Positions 1 to 8,173 of a stretch of DNA of 14,113 bases are shown here, piece by piece (positions within the stretch are counted from its first letter, which is position 1; each line of letters begins with the position of its first letter). The translations under genes were made by a program, and so were the position numbers. Where the stretch lies: contig CAZVEO010000066.1 of NCBI GenBank assembly GCA_964626385.1, positions 1 to 14,113 on the forward strand. The letters run 5' to 3'. Under the pieces are notes generated by a model. It saw nothing but the letters and a program-made list of their open reading frames with translations, did not search any database and had not been told where the DNA came from. Origin of the DNA: Scybalousia_A sp964626385 (GTDB lineage Bacteria > Bacteroidota > Bacteroidia > Bacteroidales > P3).

Positions 1-143
1 GAAAAATTTTTCTTCAAAAAACCTCTCGAAAACGCTGAAAATGAGAAAAAAAGCCCAATTTCTACCCTTCGAAAAAGGTTAACTCTTTGATAATCAGTAG
101 CGGCATCCTTATTTTTTACTTTTAAACACCTATTTACGAAATT
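1..143 (+). repeat. Diverged intergenic repeat, left copy (inverted partner at 13851-13997)
   Basis: Read directly, this stretch aligns along its whole length with the reverse complement of 13851-13997, with a few 1-2 base gaps and identity of roughly three quarters by eye. Shared blocks include TTTTTCTTCAAAAAA (7-21 here), AAAAAGGTTAA, TTGATAATCAGTAG (87-100) and TATTTACGAAA (131-141). It holds no open reading frame. It begins at the first base of the window, so it may extend further left. It lies just upstream of the promoter of the glycosyltransferase gene. What it does is unknown; a dispersed, structured intergenic repeat family is the simplest reading. Confidence 0.75.
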
Positions 144-192
144 TCCCGAATTTTTTTTTGAAGGCTTTTTTGATAAATTTTCTTGCTCTGTA

Positions 193-226
193 TTTGATGT
201 TAGAAAAAATAAAAGTTGTAATTTTG
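193..226 (+). promoter_or_regulatory. Bacteroidota-type promoter for the glycosyltransferase-mazG unit
   Basis: TTTG at 193-196 and TAATTTTG at 219-226 match the Bacteroidota -33 (TTTG) and -7 (TAnnTTTG) elements with a 22-bp spacer, at the long end of the usual range. Transcription would start near 232, leaving a leader of about 30 bases before the ATG at 263. Confidence 0.55.
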
Positions 227-262
227 CAAGCGTTTTAGAAATAGAAAAAGTTGTAAAAATTG

Positions 263-1315
263 ATGGAAGATAATACAGAGAAGTCGGACGACGATACACC
301 CTTAAAGAAGGTTCTTATTATAAGATTTTCCTCTATAGGAGATATAGTATTGACAACCCCTATAGTAAGGTGTATTAAGCAAAAATACCCAAAAGCAGAA
401 ATACATTATCTTACTAAGCAACAGAATGTAGCAATTTTGCAGAACAATCCTTATATAGACAAAATTTTTGCCTTTGATTCTCGTGCTACAAGATTTCACT
501 CTTTGATAAAAGATTTGAGACAAGAAAACTATGATTTTATAGTAGATTTACACAAAAATTTAAGAAGTTTTAGACTTATTTTTACTTTGAGAAAACCCTT
601 TGCAAGTTTTCCAAAATTGAATTTCAAAAAGTTTCTTTTGGTAAGATTTAAAAAAAATTTTTTACCAAATATACATATAGTAGATAGATATTTTGAGGCT
701 GTTGCTCCTATAAAGGTAGAAAATGACAACGAGGGCTTGGACTATTTTTTGATAGAAGAAGACTTTATACCAAACGATGCTTTGCCTCTGTCTTTTCAAA
801 ACGGGTATATTTGTATTGCTGTGGGTAGCAAACACTTTACCAAACAAATGCCGACAGAAATGATAATACGCGTATGTCAAAAAATAGATGGACAAATATT
901 ACTGATAGGCGATTTGAATGACAAGTCAAAAGCAAACAAAGTAGAAAACGCTATAGGTAGCAGAGTTTTTAACGCATGTGGCTCCTTTTCTATAAATCAA
1001 ACAGCCGCTCTTATAGAAAATTCTCTTGGAATTATTACCCCTGATACGGGAGCCATGCACATAGCCTCGGCATTGAAAAAAAATATTATAAGTGTTTGGG
1101 GTAATACGGTTAAAGAGTTTGGGATGTATCCTTATCTCCCAAAAGAGTTGCAACAAAAATCGCTTATCTGTGAAGTTAAAGGTCTGAAATGTCGTCCTTG
1201 CTCCAAACTTGGTTATAAAAAATGTCCAAAAAATCATTTTAATTGTATGCGTTTGCAAAACGTGGACAAAATAACGCAAAGGGCTAATTCTTGGTTTGAG
1301 GATAAGGAATATTGA
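263..1315 (+). CDS. Glycosyltransferase family 9 protein (ADP-heptose:LPS heptosyltransferase-like)
   Basis: The 350-residue protein has the GT9 two-domain (GT-B) layout. The N-terminal nucleotide-fold motif VLIIRFSSIGDIVLTTP is at about 17-33, with the RFSSIGD block at 21-27. The donor-side motif PDTGAMHIASA is at about 260-270. Family members move heptose or a related sugar onto the lipopolysaccharide core at the cytoplasmic face of the inner membrane; the exact sugar cannot be read from sequence. No signal peptide is seen. The C-terminus carries five cysteines at 303, 310, 313, 321 and 328 (CRPCS...KKCP...FNCM), a pattern I associate with Bacteroidota members, possibly metal-binding or structural. 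A TTG at 260 is in frame, but the ATG at 263 is preferred. It is first in a likely two-gene unit with mazG, 14 bases downstream. Family call firm, acceptor and donor unknown. Confidence 0.9.
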   Translation: MEDNTEKSDDDTPLKKVLIIRFSSIGDIVLTTPIVRCIKQKYPKAEIHYLTKQQNVAILQNNPYIDKIFAFDSRATRFHSLIKDLRQENYDFIVDLHKNLRSFRLIFTLRKPFASFPKLNFKKFLLVRFKKNFLPNIHIVDRYFEAVAPIKVENDNEGLDYFLIEEDFIPNDALPLSFQNGYICIAVGSKHFTKQMPTEMIIRVCQKIDGQILLIGDLNDKSKANKVENAIGSRVFNACGSFSINQTAALIENSLGIITPDTGAMHIASALKKNIISVWGNTVKEFGMYPYLPKELQQKSLICEVKGLKCRPCSKLGYKKCPKNHFNCMRLQNVDKITQRANSWFEDKEY

Positions 1316-1329
1316 ATAATAAAAAAACA

Positions 1330-2112
1330 ATGGAACACACAAAGGAAATAGAAGCGTTTGATAAAATGCTGTCTTTAATGGAAAAAGTAAGAAAAGAATG
1401 TCCGTGGGATGGCTCTCAAACTATGAAATCTCTTAGAACTTTAACCATTGAGGAAATATACGAACTTTCAGAGGCTATATTTAATAATGACTATAAGAAT
1501 ATTTGCAAAGAATTGGGCGATGTACTGATGCATGTAGTCTTTTATAGTTTGATAGGTAAGGAAGAAGGAAGGTTTGATATAACAGATGTTTTAAATAACC
1601 TAAGTGAGAAATTGATAAGAAGACACCCTCACGTTTTTTGCAAAGACGGAAGCATAACATACGAGGACGTTGAAAAAAATTGGGAAAAAATAAAACTCAA
1701 AGAAGGTAATCGCTCAACGCTTTCCGGAGTGCCCAACTCTTTACCTTCGTTGGTAAAAGCCTTTCGTATGCAAGACAAAGCTAAAGGTGTGGGGTTTGAT
1801 TGGGACAACAAAGAAGATGTTTGGGCTAAAGTAGAAGAAGAGTTAAACGAACTAAAACAAGAAACCTCAAAGCCTAACAATAAAAAGAAAATAGAAAATG
1901 AATTTGGTGATGTTTTGTTTGCTCTTATAAACTACGCTCGTTTTATAGACATTAACCCTGATACTGCTTTGGAAAAAACTAATAGAAAATTTAAATTTCG
2001 TTTTCAATACATAGAACAAAAAGCCAAAGAAAAGGGAATAGCTTTGGAACAAATGACTCTCAAAGAAATGGACACTCTATGGAACGAAGCCAAACAAAAA
2101 GAAAATTTTTAA
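1330..2112 (+). CDS. mazG: Nucleoside triphosphate pyrophosphohydrolase MazG
   Basis: The 260-residue protein matches the length and tandem-domain plan of MazG. It hydrolyses (d)NTPs to the monophosphate and pyrophosphate in the cytosol, as a house-cleaning enzyme and, in E. coli, a modulator of the starvation response. The first MazG domain shows ECPWD (23-27), the acidic helix EExxE (41-45) and the second metal-binding helix ELGD (61-64), followed by RRHPHVF (97-103). The second domain repeats the pattern: GFDWDNKEDVWAKVEEELNE, then a KIENEFGDVLFALINYARF helix. The second set is the catalytic one in E. coli MazG. An in-frame TTG at 1312 overlaps the stop of the upstream gene. The ATG at 1330 gives the usual N-terminus and is preferred. 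There is no clear Shine-Dalgarno sequence and no own promoter was seen, so it is likely co-transcribed with the glycosyltransferase. Confidence 0.95.
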   Translation: MEHTKEIEAFDKMLSLMEKVRKECPWDGSQTMKSLRTLTIEEIYELSEAIFNNDYKNICKELGDVLMHVVFYSLIGKEEGRFDITDVLNNLSEKLIRRHPHVFCKDGSITYEDVEKNWEKIKLKEGNRSTLSGVPNSLPSLVKAFRMQDKAKGVGFDWDNKEDVWAKVEEELNELKQETSKPNNKKKIENEFGDVLFALINYARFIDINPDTALEKTNRKFKFRFQYIEQKAKEKGIALEQMTLKEMDTLWNEAKQKENF

Positions 2113-2164
2113 TAGGGAAACAGAGAAAAACCACTTTGAGAATTATAATAATTAAGAAAAAAAC

Positions 2165-2195
2165 TTTATATATCTGTATAAAAATATTATCTTTG
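2165..2195 (+). promoter_or_regulatory. Bacteroidota-type promoter for purC
   Basis: TTTA at 2165-2168 (one change from TTTG) and TATCTTTG at 2188-2195 (exact TAnnTTTG) are 19 bp apart, the standard Bacteroidota spacing. Transcription would start near 2200, about 30 bases before the purC ATG. No purine riboswitch or PurR-like palindrome was recognised in the short leader. Confidence 0.65.
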
Positions 2196-2232
2196 CACTT
2201 AGGATTAGATAACAAAAAAATAAGAAAAGATT

Positions 2233-3180
2233 ATGCAAGCGTTGATAAAAACTAATTTTAATTTTGACAAGCAAAAAAGCTATTATGAGGGTAAGGTAAG
2301 AGATGTTTATAATATAGACGACAAATATCTCGCTATGATAGTAACGGATAGAATTTCGGCTTTTGATGTTGTGTTGCCTAAGGGAATACCTTATAAAGGG
2401 CAAATACTTAATCAGATAGCAGCTAAGTTTTTGGATATTACTAAGGATATAGTGCCAAATTGGAAGATAGCCACTCCGGACCCAATGGTAACCATAGGAA
2501 AAAAATGTCAGCCTTTCAAAGTAGAAATGATAGTTAGAGGCTATTTGGCGGGTTCGGCTTATAGAGAATATAAAAATGGAGCAAGAACGCTTTGCGGAGT
2601 AACTTTGCCAGAGGGAATGAAAGAAAATGATAAATTTCCTACTCCTATAATCACTCCTACAACTAAGGCAGACGCAGGACACGATGAGAATATTTCCAAA
2701 GAGGAAATAATATCAAAAGGATTAGTAAGTAAGGAGGACTATGAACAAATAGAAAAATATGCTTTGCAACTTTTTGAAAGAGGACAAGAAGTGGCAAAAC
2801 AAAGAGGTTTGATACTTGTAGATACAAAATACGAATTTGGAAAAGCGGACGGACAAATCTATCTTATAGACGAAATACATACACCCGACTCCTCTCGTTA
2901 TTTCTATCTTGAAGGCTTTGAAGAAAGACAACAAAAAGGAGAGAGACAACGACAATTGAGCAAAGAATTCGTAAGAGAATGGTTGATGGAGAATGGTTTT
3001 CAAGGCAAAGAAGGACAAACAATTCCAACCTTAACTGATGAAATCGTAGAAAACATTTCCAATAGATACATTGAATTATATGAGCATATTACGGGAGAAA
3101 AGTTTGTTAAGGTAGAGGAAAACATAGATATAGCAAAGAGAATAGAAGACAATATTAAGAATTGCTTAGCTAATATGTAA
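2233..3180 (+). CDS. purC: Phosphoribosylaminoimidazole-succinocarboxamide synthase (SAICAR synthase)
   Basis: This cytosolic enzyme joins aspartate to CAIR using ATP to make SAICAR in de novo purine synthesis. The 315-residue protein has the ATP-binding start YEGKVRDVY (18-26), then DRISAFDVVLP, IPYKGQILNQ, and VRGYLAGSAYREY. The family signature LVDTKYEFG is at 195-203 and DEIHTPDSSR at 213-222. The length is that of the longer Bacteroidota/eukaryote-like form rather than the ~240-residue E. coli form. It has its own promoter and a strong terminator. No other pur gene is adjacent, so purine genes are scattered in this genome. The gene looks intact, and the ATG at 2233 agrees with the family N-terminus. 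Confidence 0.97.
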   Translation: MQALIKTNFNFDKQKSYYEGKVRDVYNIDDKYLAMIVTDRISAFDVVLPKGIPYKGQILNQIAAKFLDITKDIVPNWKIATPDPMVTIGKKCQPFKVEMIVRGYLAGSAYREYKNGARTLCGVTLPEGMKENDKFPTPIITPTTKADAGHDENISKEEIISKGLVSKEDYEQIEKYALQLFERGQEVAKQRGLILVDTKYEFGKADGQIYLIDEIHTPDSSRYFYLEGFEERQQKGERQRQLSKEFVREWLMENGFQGKEGQTIPTLTDEIVENISNRYIELYEHITGEKFVKVEENIDIAKRIEDNIKNCLANM

Positions 3181-3207
3181 TTATTCATTTTTTATATATT
3201 TTTATGC

Positions 3208-3245
3208 AAAAAACATTGCAAAGAAAAAACTTTGCAATGTTTTTT
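3208..3245. terminator. Two-way intrinsic terminator between purC and the OmpA-domain gene
   Basis: A perfect 16-bp stem (3208-3223 with 3230-3245) has a 6-base A loop. The G+C-containing core CATTGCAAAG is flanked by A6 on the left and T6 on the right, so a U-tract follows the hairpin in either direction. It lies between convergent genes and can end both. Confidence 0.85.
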
Positions 3246-3289
3246 ATTGTTATATGATATTTATTTGAAACAAAGAAATAAAAAAAAAG

Positions 3290-4462
3290 TTACATGCTTA
3301 TGATTTTAAATTCTACACGGCGGTTTTTTGCTCTCCCCTCCTCCGTTTTGTTATCCGCTATTGGTTGCTTAGAACCGTAGCCTTTATATTTCAAACGTTT
3401 TTTGTCTATACCTGCAAGTATCAAATAATCATAGACCGCTTTTGCTCTATTAAGCGACAAATCCATATTATATTTATCTTTGCCCTTATTGTCCGTATGT
3501 CCAGAGAGTTCTATTTTCATATTGGAGTGTTTGTTTAAAAGATTTATAAGGGTGTGAAGTTCTACATAACTTTGTGGTAAAAGCACACTTTTATCAAACT
3601 CAAAAAATATATTTTCCAAAACTACTACACTGCCAACAGAATAAGAGGTTGTATCTTGGGTTTTTGTAATGGCAACATTTCCTACTTGTTTGGTTTGACC
3701 ACAAGTCAGGCAATAAAGTTCCACATCATCTATATAATAATAGGCACCGGGCAAAATATTCCTTAACCCCTCAACATTTACTACATTACTCTGCTCTGCA
3801 GGATAGAAGTTGCCTATTGTTAAAAACTTTTCTCCGCCCTCAGCAACAAACTCCCCTTCTATTTGCATCCAATTAAGAGTATCAGCAAGCACTCTTGCAA
3901 AAGGATTGATTACTTGAGGCTTGTAAAATGTTGAAATATTTTGCTTTACTCCTTTACTATTTTCTTTAAAAGAATTGTTTGTTAACATTCCTCGTGTAGT
4001 ATCGCTCAACATTTCTTTTGTAAAAAGTCCACCTATGGTTGCCACAGCCTGCGGAGAAAATTCGCTTAAAGATACCCAAAAACTAAGTCTATAACGCTCC
4101 CCCTTTTGTAACTTTTCTTTCAACTCTGTCTCTATATATTCTCTATAGTCAGTTAAAGAACAATATATTCCTACCATACTTCCTCCTGTTCTTGGCATTT
4201 GAATACCCAATTTGTTATTAGGTACATGACATTGTTTTCCTCCGCAATTGTTATAATAATCTGAAGAGCCTGAGGAAGGTTGCCACCAAGCCATAGGCTC
4301 GTCCATATAGCCGTAAGGGTCTATGCGTTTGGGACAAGAGGAATGCTCTTCAAAAGAAGGGTTGTATATAAGATTGCTATCATTATCAAAATCAACTTTT
4401 TGAGCCATTACAATAAGACTCATTGTAACAGAAACAAACAACAAAAGATATTTAATTTTCAT
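3290..4462 (-). CDS. OmpA-family cell-surface protein with N-terminal jelly-roll-like domain
   Basis: The 390-residue precursor starts with a signal peptide (MKIKYLLLFVSVTMSLIVMAQ), so it is exported. The first ~265 residues, from NLIYNPSFEE to YYIDDVELYCL, are typical of a carbohydrate-binding or galactose-binding-like beta-sandwich seen at the N-terminus of many Bacteroidota OmpA proteins; its ligand is unknown. The last ~105 residues are an OmpA/MotB domain: FEFDKSVLLPQS, LSGHTDNKG, then NxxLSxxRAxxVxxYL and the NRRVEF end. That domain is known to grip peptidoglycan, so the protein probably anchors the outer envelope or displays its N-domain in the periplasm or at the surface. Eight beta-strand OmpA barrel features were not seen. 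An in-frame ATG at 4468 adds only Met-Tyr; 4462 is chosen because it starts the signal peptide. It lies 113 bases downstream of miaA and ends at the shared terminator. Confidence 0.9.
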   Translation of the reverse strand: MKIKYLLLFVSVTMSLIVMAQKVDFDNDSNLIYNPSFEEHSSCPKRIDPYGYMDEPMAWWQPSSGSSDYYNNCGGKQCHVPNNKLGIQMPRTGGSMVGIYCSLTDYREYIETELKEKLQKGERYRLSFWVSLSEFSPQAVATIGGLFTKEMLSDTTRGMLTNNSFKENSKGVKQNISTFYKPQVINPFARVLADTLNWMQIEGEFVAEGGEKFLTIGNFYPAEQSNVVNVEGLRNILPGAYYYIDDVELYCLTCGQTKQVGNVAITKTQDTTSYSVGSVVVLENIFFEFDKSVLLPQSYVELHTLINLLNKHSNMKIELSGHTDNKGKDKYNMDLSLNRAKAVYDYLILAGIDKKRLKYKGYGSKQPIADNKTEEGRAKNRRVEFKIISM

Positions 4463-4489
4463 ATACATTAAAGTTTTTCTTTGTTTTTT

Positions 4490-4529
4490 AAAAAAAAACG
4501 TAAAAAATCAAAGGTTTAGTATTTTTTAC
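4490..4529 (-). terminator. Weak intrinsic terminator after miaA
   Basis: On the minus strand GTAAAAAAT (4529-4521) pairs with ATTTTTTAC (4508-4500) across a 12-base loop, followed by a run of nine T (4498-4490). The stem is short and almost all A-T, so termination may be leaky and allow read-through into the OmpA-domain gene. Confidence 0.4.
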
Positions 4530-4575
4530 AATGGTTGTTAGGAAATATTACCTGTACGACATATAAAAAACGTTC

Positions 4576-5436
4576 TTACATATCAAACCAATGAATATTT
4601 TGTTTCTTATTAAACCAAGTCATTTGGCGTTTTGCGTATTGTCGAGTGTGTATTTTTATAAGTTCTATGGCTTGAGAAAGAGTTGTTTTATTGTCTAAAT
4701 AGTCGAAAATTTCTTTATAACCAACGGTATTTAAAGCAATTAAATTTCTATACTCAAGCAACGATTTAACCTCTTTAACCAAGCCCTCCTCTATCATAAT
4801 ATCTACTCTTTGGTTAATTCTATTAATGAGGTCTTCTCTTTCTCGTCTTATTGCTAAGAAATTTATTTCAAAGTCTCTTTGTTTTTTATTTTCTTTTCTA
4901 AAAAAAGAAAAAGGTTTATTGCTTTGCAAACACACTTCCAAAGCACGTTGTAATCTACGATGATTTTGCTTATCTACAATATTATAATATTCGGGGTCAT
5001 ACTTTTGTAACTTTTCTTGCAAGGCTGTAATACCTTTGCTTTCAAACAAATGTTGTACATATTTTTTTGTTTCTTCGGAAATATCGGGCATATAATCTAT
5101 ACCCTCTACTATTGCGTCTATATACAAACCGCTTCCTCCAACAAGTATTACATTGTCATATTTTTTAAACAAAGAGCTGATTATTTGTAAAGCCTCTTGT
5201 TCATAACGAGCAACATTGTATTTTTCCTTTATGCTCCAAGTCGCAATCAAATGATGTTTAACACTTTCAAGTTCTATAATAGAAGGACGAGCAACTCCTA
5301 TATTCATTTCTTTAAAAATCTGTCTTGAATCTGCCGAAACAATTTCTGTATGCAACTCTTTTGCCAATCTTATAGCCAAAGAAGTTTTGCCACTTGCCGT
5401 AGGTCCCGCAATAATATGAAGTGTTTTTTTTGACAT
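4576..5436 (-). CDS. miaA: tRNA dimethylallyltransferase MiaA
   Basis: MiaA puts a dimethylallyl group on N6 of A37 in tRNAs reading codons that begin with U, which stabilises codon pairing. The 286-residue protein starts with the P-loop GPTASGKT (11-18). DSRQ (36-39) follows, including the conserved Asp that acts as general base in the family, then IGVARP (46-51), VKHHL (59-63), VGGSGLYIDA (99-108) and NHRRLQRALEV. The C-terminus has HTRQYAKRQMTWF, the usual helix contacting tRNA. The length is slightly below the ~300 typical of the family, but no motif is missing. It is transcribed leftward, divergent from the exporter operon, from a promoter in the 104-base gap. The ATG at 5436 gives the standard MiaA N-terminus. 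Confidence 0.96.
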   Translation of the reverse strand: MSKKTLHIIAGPTASGKTSLAIRLAKELHTEIVSADSRQIFKEMNIGVARPSIIELESVKHHLIATWSIKEKYNVARYEQEALQIISSLFKKYDNVILVGGSGLYIDAIVEGIDYMPDISEETKKYVQHLFESKGITALQEKLQKYDPEYYNIVDKQNHRRLQRALEVCLQSNKPFSFFRKENKKQRDFEINFLAIRREREDLINRINQRVDIMIEEGLVKEVKSLLEYRNLIALNTVGYKEIFDYLDNKTTLSQAIELIKIHTRQYAKRQMTWFNKKQNIHWFDM

Positions 5437-5498
5437 TAATTTACTCTTTACTCTTGCTGTTTAAACAACGTAGAGAAAATATTTTTTATTGTATGGCA

Positions 5499-5528
5499 CA
5501 AATTTTGCTACATCCTGATATTACCAAA
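5499..5528 (-). promoter_or_regulatory. Probable miaA promoter in the divergent miaA/exporter gap
   Basis: On the minus strand TTTG (5528-5525), an 18-bp spacer and AAAATTTG (5506-5499) resemble the Bacteroidota promoter with one mismatch in the -7 element. It leaves a leader of about 55 bases before miaA. The same bases read rightward give AAATTTTG (5500-5507), also one mismatch from TAnnTTTG, but no TTTG lies at the right distance. The exporter operon promoter is therefore not clearly located. Confidence 0.4.
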
Positions 5529-5540
5529 ATAACTATATTT

Positions 5541-7037
5541 ATGGAGAAAAATTTGAGAGTATTTCTGTTGCTTGGTTTGTTGGTTTTGAATACCACGTTT
5601 GTTATGGCGCAAGGCTTGACCATAGATTCTTGTAGAAATATGGCTTTAAGACATAATAAATCAAGTCAAATATCGGAGGAAACGTTGCAAGCGGCTATCA
5701 GTACCAGAAAGGCAACTTTTACTCAATTCTTACCAAATTTCAATGCTGTAGGTTCTTATATGTATAACTCTCGCGGAGATGAAATGTCTGTTTTATCTGA
5801 GGATGCTATGTTGCCCGTAGGCTCTATTGGTACGGATGGTAAATTTACATACACAATGGACGATATAAAAACCATAGAGTACAACGGAATAACTATGCCT
5901 GTAAACTCTGCTGGGCAACCGACAACAAACCCTTCTGAGTTTGTACCCAATCATGTTGCTTATTTGCCAAAGAGTGCCTTAACCTTTGATATGACAAATA
6001 TTTTTGTTGCAGGTATAGGTTTTACTCAGCCTATTTTTATGGGAGGTAAGATATTAGAACTTTACAAAATGAGTAAGTATGCCGAAAATATTGCTCAAAT
6101 CAAATACGATAACGATAATATTAATGTGTTGATACAAGTGGATGAGGCTTTTTGGCGTGTTATTTCTTTGCAGAAAAAGAAAGAACTTGCAGAGGAATAC
6201 AACAATCTTTTGCAAAGGACTTATAGCGATATAGAAGAGTTGTTTAACGCAGGTGTTGTTACCAACGCCGACCTTTTGAAAGTAAGGGTTAAACTCAACG
6301 AAAGCGATATGACGCTGACAAAAGCAGAAAATGGGCTAAAACTTGCCAAAATGTATCTTAATCAAATTTGTGGAATGGATTTTAATTATGACTACACTTT
6401 AGCCTATAACGAAGAGGCAACCTCTTCTTATGATATTGTAAAAAACGATTCTATAAAACAAAATGTTGCCCAAAGACCTGAGGCCTTAATGCTTGAACAA
6501 AATGTAAACATAGCAAAAAGTGAGTTAAATATTGCTCGTTCTCGGTTTATGCCAAACATTGTAGCACAGGGTAATTACATTGTTTCCAACCCAAGTTTAT
6601 TTAATGGATTTGATAAGAGTTTTAAGGGAAGTTTTGTTATAGGGGTGGGAGTAACGGTGCCAATATTTCATTTTGGAGAAAGAGTGCATACGCTTAACGT
6701 TGCTAAACACAATCTAAGAATTGCTCAACTGACACAACAAGAGGCTATGGAAAAAATGGAATTGCAAGCAAATATGAAACAAAATTCAAGAAATGAAGCT
6801 ATTAAACAAAATCTTATAGCAAAAAACAATATGGAACATGCTGAGGAAAATTTGCGTCAAGCTCAATTAGGCTTTGATGAGGGAGTGATTTCTACCTCTG
6901 ATCTTATGGCTGCTCAAACCTCTTGGGTATCGGCAAAAAGCGAAGTAATAGACGCAAATATAAATCTAATGCTTACCGACCTTTATTTGAATCAAAGTTT
7001 AGGAAAAATACAAAGTCCAACTATTAAAAGACAATAA
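5541..7037 (+). CDS. TolC-like outer-membrane efflux protein
   Basis: The 498-residue protein is an outer-membrane channel of the OEP/TolC family, whose trimer forms the exit duct of a tripartite exporter. A signal peptide covers about residues 1-24 (MEKNLRVFLLLG...VMAQ). Two OEP repeats follow, rich in long helical stretches with heptad-like spacing: SCRNMALRHNKSSQISEETL, then FWRVISLQKKKELAEEYNNLL...LFNAGVVTNADLLKVRVKLNE, and in the second half EAMEKMELQANMKQNSRNEAIKQN...ENLRQAQLGFDEGVISTSDLMAAQ. The GVVTNADLL and GVISTSDLM turns are the repeated family signature. An in-frame upstream ATG (5421) would overlap miaA and bury the signal peptide, so 5541 is chosen. It heads an operon with the adaptor (20-base gap) and two permeases. 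The cargo is unknown. Confidence 0.93.
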   Translation: MEKNLRVFLLLGLLVLNTTFVMAQGLTIDSCRNMALRHNKSSQISEETLQAAISTRKATFTQFLPNFNAVGSYMYNSRGDEMSVLSEDAMLPVGSIGTDGKFTYTMDDIKTIEYNGITMPVNSAGQPTTNPSEFVPNHVAYLPKSALTFDMTNIFVAGIGFTQPIFMGGKILELYKMSKYAENIAQIKYDNDNINVLIQVDEAFWRVISLQKKKELAEEYNNLLQRTYSDIEELFNAGVVTNADLLKVRVKLNESDMTLTKAENGLKLAKMYLNQICGMDFNYDYTLAYNEEATSSYDIVKNDSIKQNVAQRPEALMLEQNVNIAKSELNIARSRFMPNIVAQGNYIVSNPSLFNGFDKSFKGSFVIGVGVTVPIFHFGERVHTLNVAKHNLRIAQLTQQEAMEKMELQANMKQNSRNEAIKQNLIAKNNMEHAEENLRQAQLGFDEGVISTSDLMAAQTSWVSAKSEVIDANINLMLTDLYLNQSLGKIQSPTIKRQ

Positions 7038-7057
7038 AAAAATACACATAAATTGAT

Positions 7058-8104
7058 ATGGAAAACGTAAATAACAACAACTTAGCAAGTAAGAAAAACA
7101 GAATAATAAAAACACGTGAGAATAAAACCTTGGTGTCTTCTTTCGTTATACTTTTGGCTTTTATTGCAGTGGTGGCGGTGATAGGTTATTTTGTACTTAC
7201 ACCAGATGAATTAATATTGCAAGGCGAGGTTGAAGCCAATGAGATAAGGGTATCAGGTAAAGTGCCCGGCAGAGTTTTGGAATTAAAAGTTGAAGAGGGG
7301 CAAAAAGTTGAAAAGGGGCAATTATTGGTACTTATAGATTCTCCTGAAATAGATGCTAAAACAATGCAGGCTATGGCAGCTGAGAGCGCCGCTCAGGCTC
7401 TTAGCGACAAAGCCAACAAAGGTACAAGAAAAGAAACCATTGAAGGAGCAAAAGAACAATACGAAAGAGCAAAAGCTGCTTCTGAGTATGCAAAAAAGAC
7501 ATACGATAGAATGAAAAACCTATATGACAAAGGAGTTGTTACTGCTCAAAAATTTGACGAAGTAGAAGCACAATACAAAGCAGCCGTTGCTCAAGAAAAA
7601 GCGGCTTTGAGTCAATATGAAATGGCAAAAAACGGAGCGCAACAAGAGGATAAAAACGCTGCCGCTGCACAAGTAAATAGAGCAAAAGGTGCGGTAATGG
7701 AGGTTAATTCTTATAAGGACGAAACAAGACTTCTTTCTCCTATAAGCGGAGAAATAGTTGAAATATTTCCAAAAGTTGGCGAATTAATAGGTACAGGCTC
7801 TCCTATTATGAGTATTGTGGATTTGAATGATGTTTGGGTAACTTTTAACATAAGAGAAGAGTTGTTGAGTAAAATAAATATGGGTACTGTGCTTACTGCT
7901 ACAGTACCAGCTATGAACAACAGAGAAATAAAATTAAAAGTTAATTATATAAAAGCCTTAGCTTCCTATGCAACTTGGAAGGCAACCAAAATAACAGATG
8001 AATATGATACCAAAACTTTTGAAGTAAAAGCCAAACCTGTTGAAAAAATCAATGGCTTACGTCCTGGTATGAGTATTATTGTTAATTGGACAAAAATGAA
8101 ATAA
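7058..8104 (+). CDS. HlyD/EmrA-family periplasmic adaptor (membrane fusion protein)
   Basis: The 348-residue adaptor should link the inner-membrane permeases to the TolC-like channel. A short basic cytoplasmic N-terminus is followed by one membrane segment at about 25-47. A biotinyl-lipoyl half (GEVEANEIRVSGKVPGRV...EEGQKVEKGQLLVLID, about 56-94) comes next. A long Ala/Lys/Glu-rich coiled-coil hairpin spans about 100-215, including YDRMKNLYDKGVVTAQKFDEVEAQY. The second lipoyl half (LLSPISGEIVEIFPKVGELI) and a beta-barrel region ending LRPGMSIIVNW complete it. The domain order matches the YhiI/YbhG/EmrA kind of adaptor. It lies 20 bases after the TolC-like gene and 69 before the first permease, in the same direction, so it is clearly part of the operon. 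Confidence 0.93.
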   Translation: MENVNNNNLASKKNRIIKTRENKTLVSSFVILLAFIAVVAVIGYFVLTPDELILQGEVEANEIRVSGKVPGRVLELKVEEGQKVEKGQLLVLIDSPEIDAKTMQAMAAESAAQALSDKANKGTRKETIEGAKEQYERAKAASEYAKKTYDRMKNLYDKGVVTAQKFDEVEAQYKAAVAQEKAALSQYEMAKNGAQQEDKNAAAAQVNRAKGAVMEVNSYKDETRLLSPISGEIVEIFPKVGELIGTGSPIMSIVDLNDVWVTFNIREELLSKINMGTVLTATVPAMNNREIKLKVNYIKALASYATWKATKITDEYDTKTFEVKAKPVEKINGLRPGMSIIVNWTKMK

Positions 8105-8173
8105 TTATTTATTGCACTACAATTAATAGAGGATTGGCAATAAAAAAAAGAAGTATAACAATTGCAAAAGTAA

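Noticed and set aside
926..1342. 138-codon minus-strand frame inside the glycosyltransferase gene
   Set aside because: Antisense to conserved GT9 motifs and without recognisable domains.
2113..2232. Terminator after mazG or a purine riboswitch before purC
   Set aside because: No convincing hairpin with a T-tract and no riboswitch-like conserved core could be found; only the promoter is supported.
2152..2682. 176-codon minus-strand frame over the purC promoter and 5' half
   Set aside because: It lies antisense to a well-supported purC, has no family motifs and a composition expected of a reverse-frame shadow.
5421..5540. 40-residue N-terminal extension of the TolC-like protein
   Set aside because: It would overlap the start of miaA and place an untypical segment before a textbook signal peptide that begins at 5541.
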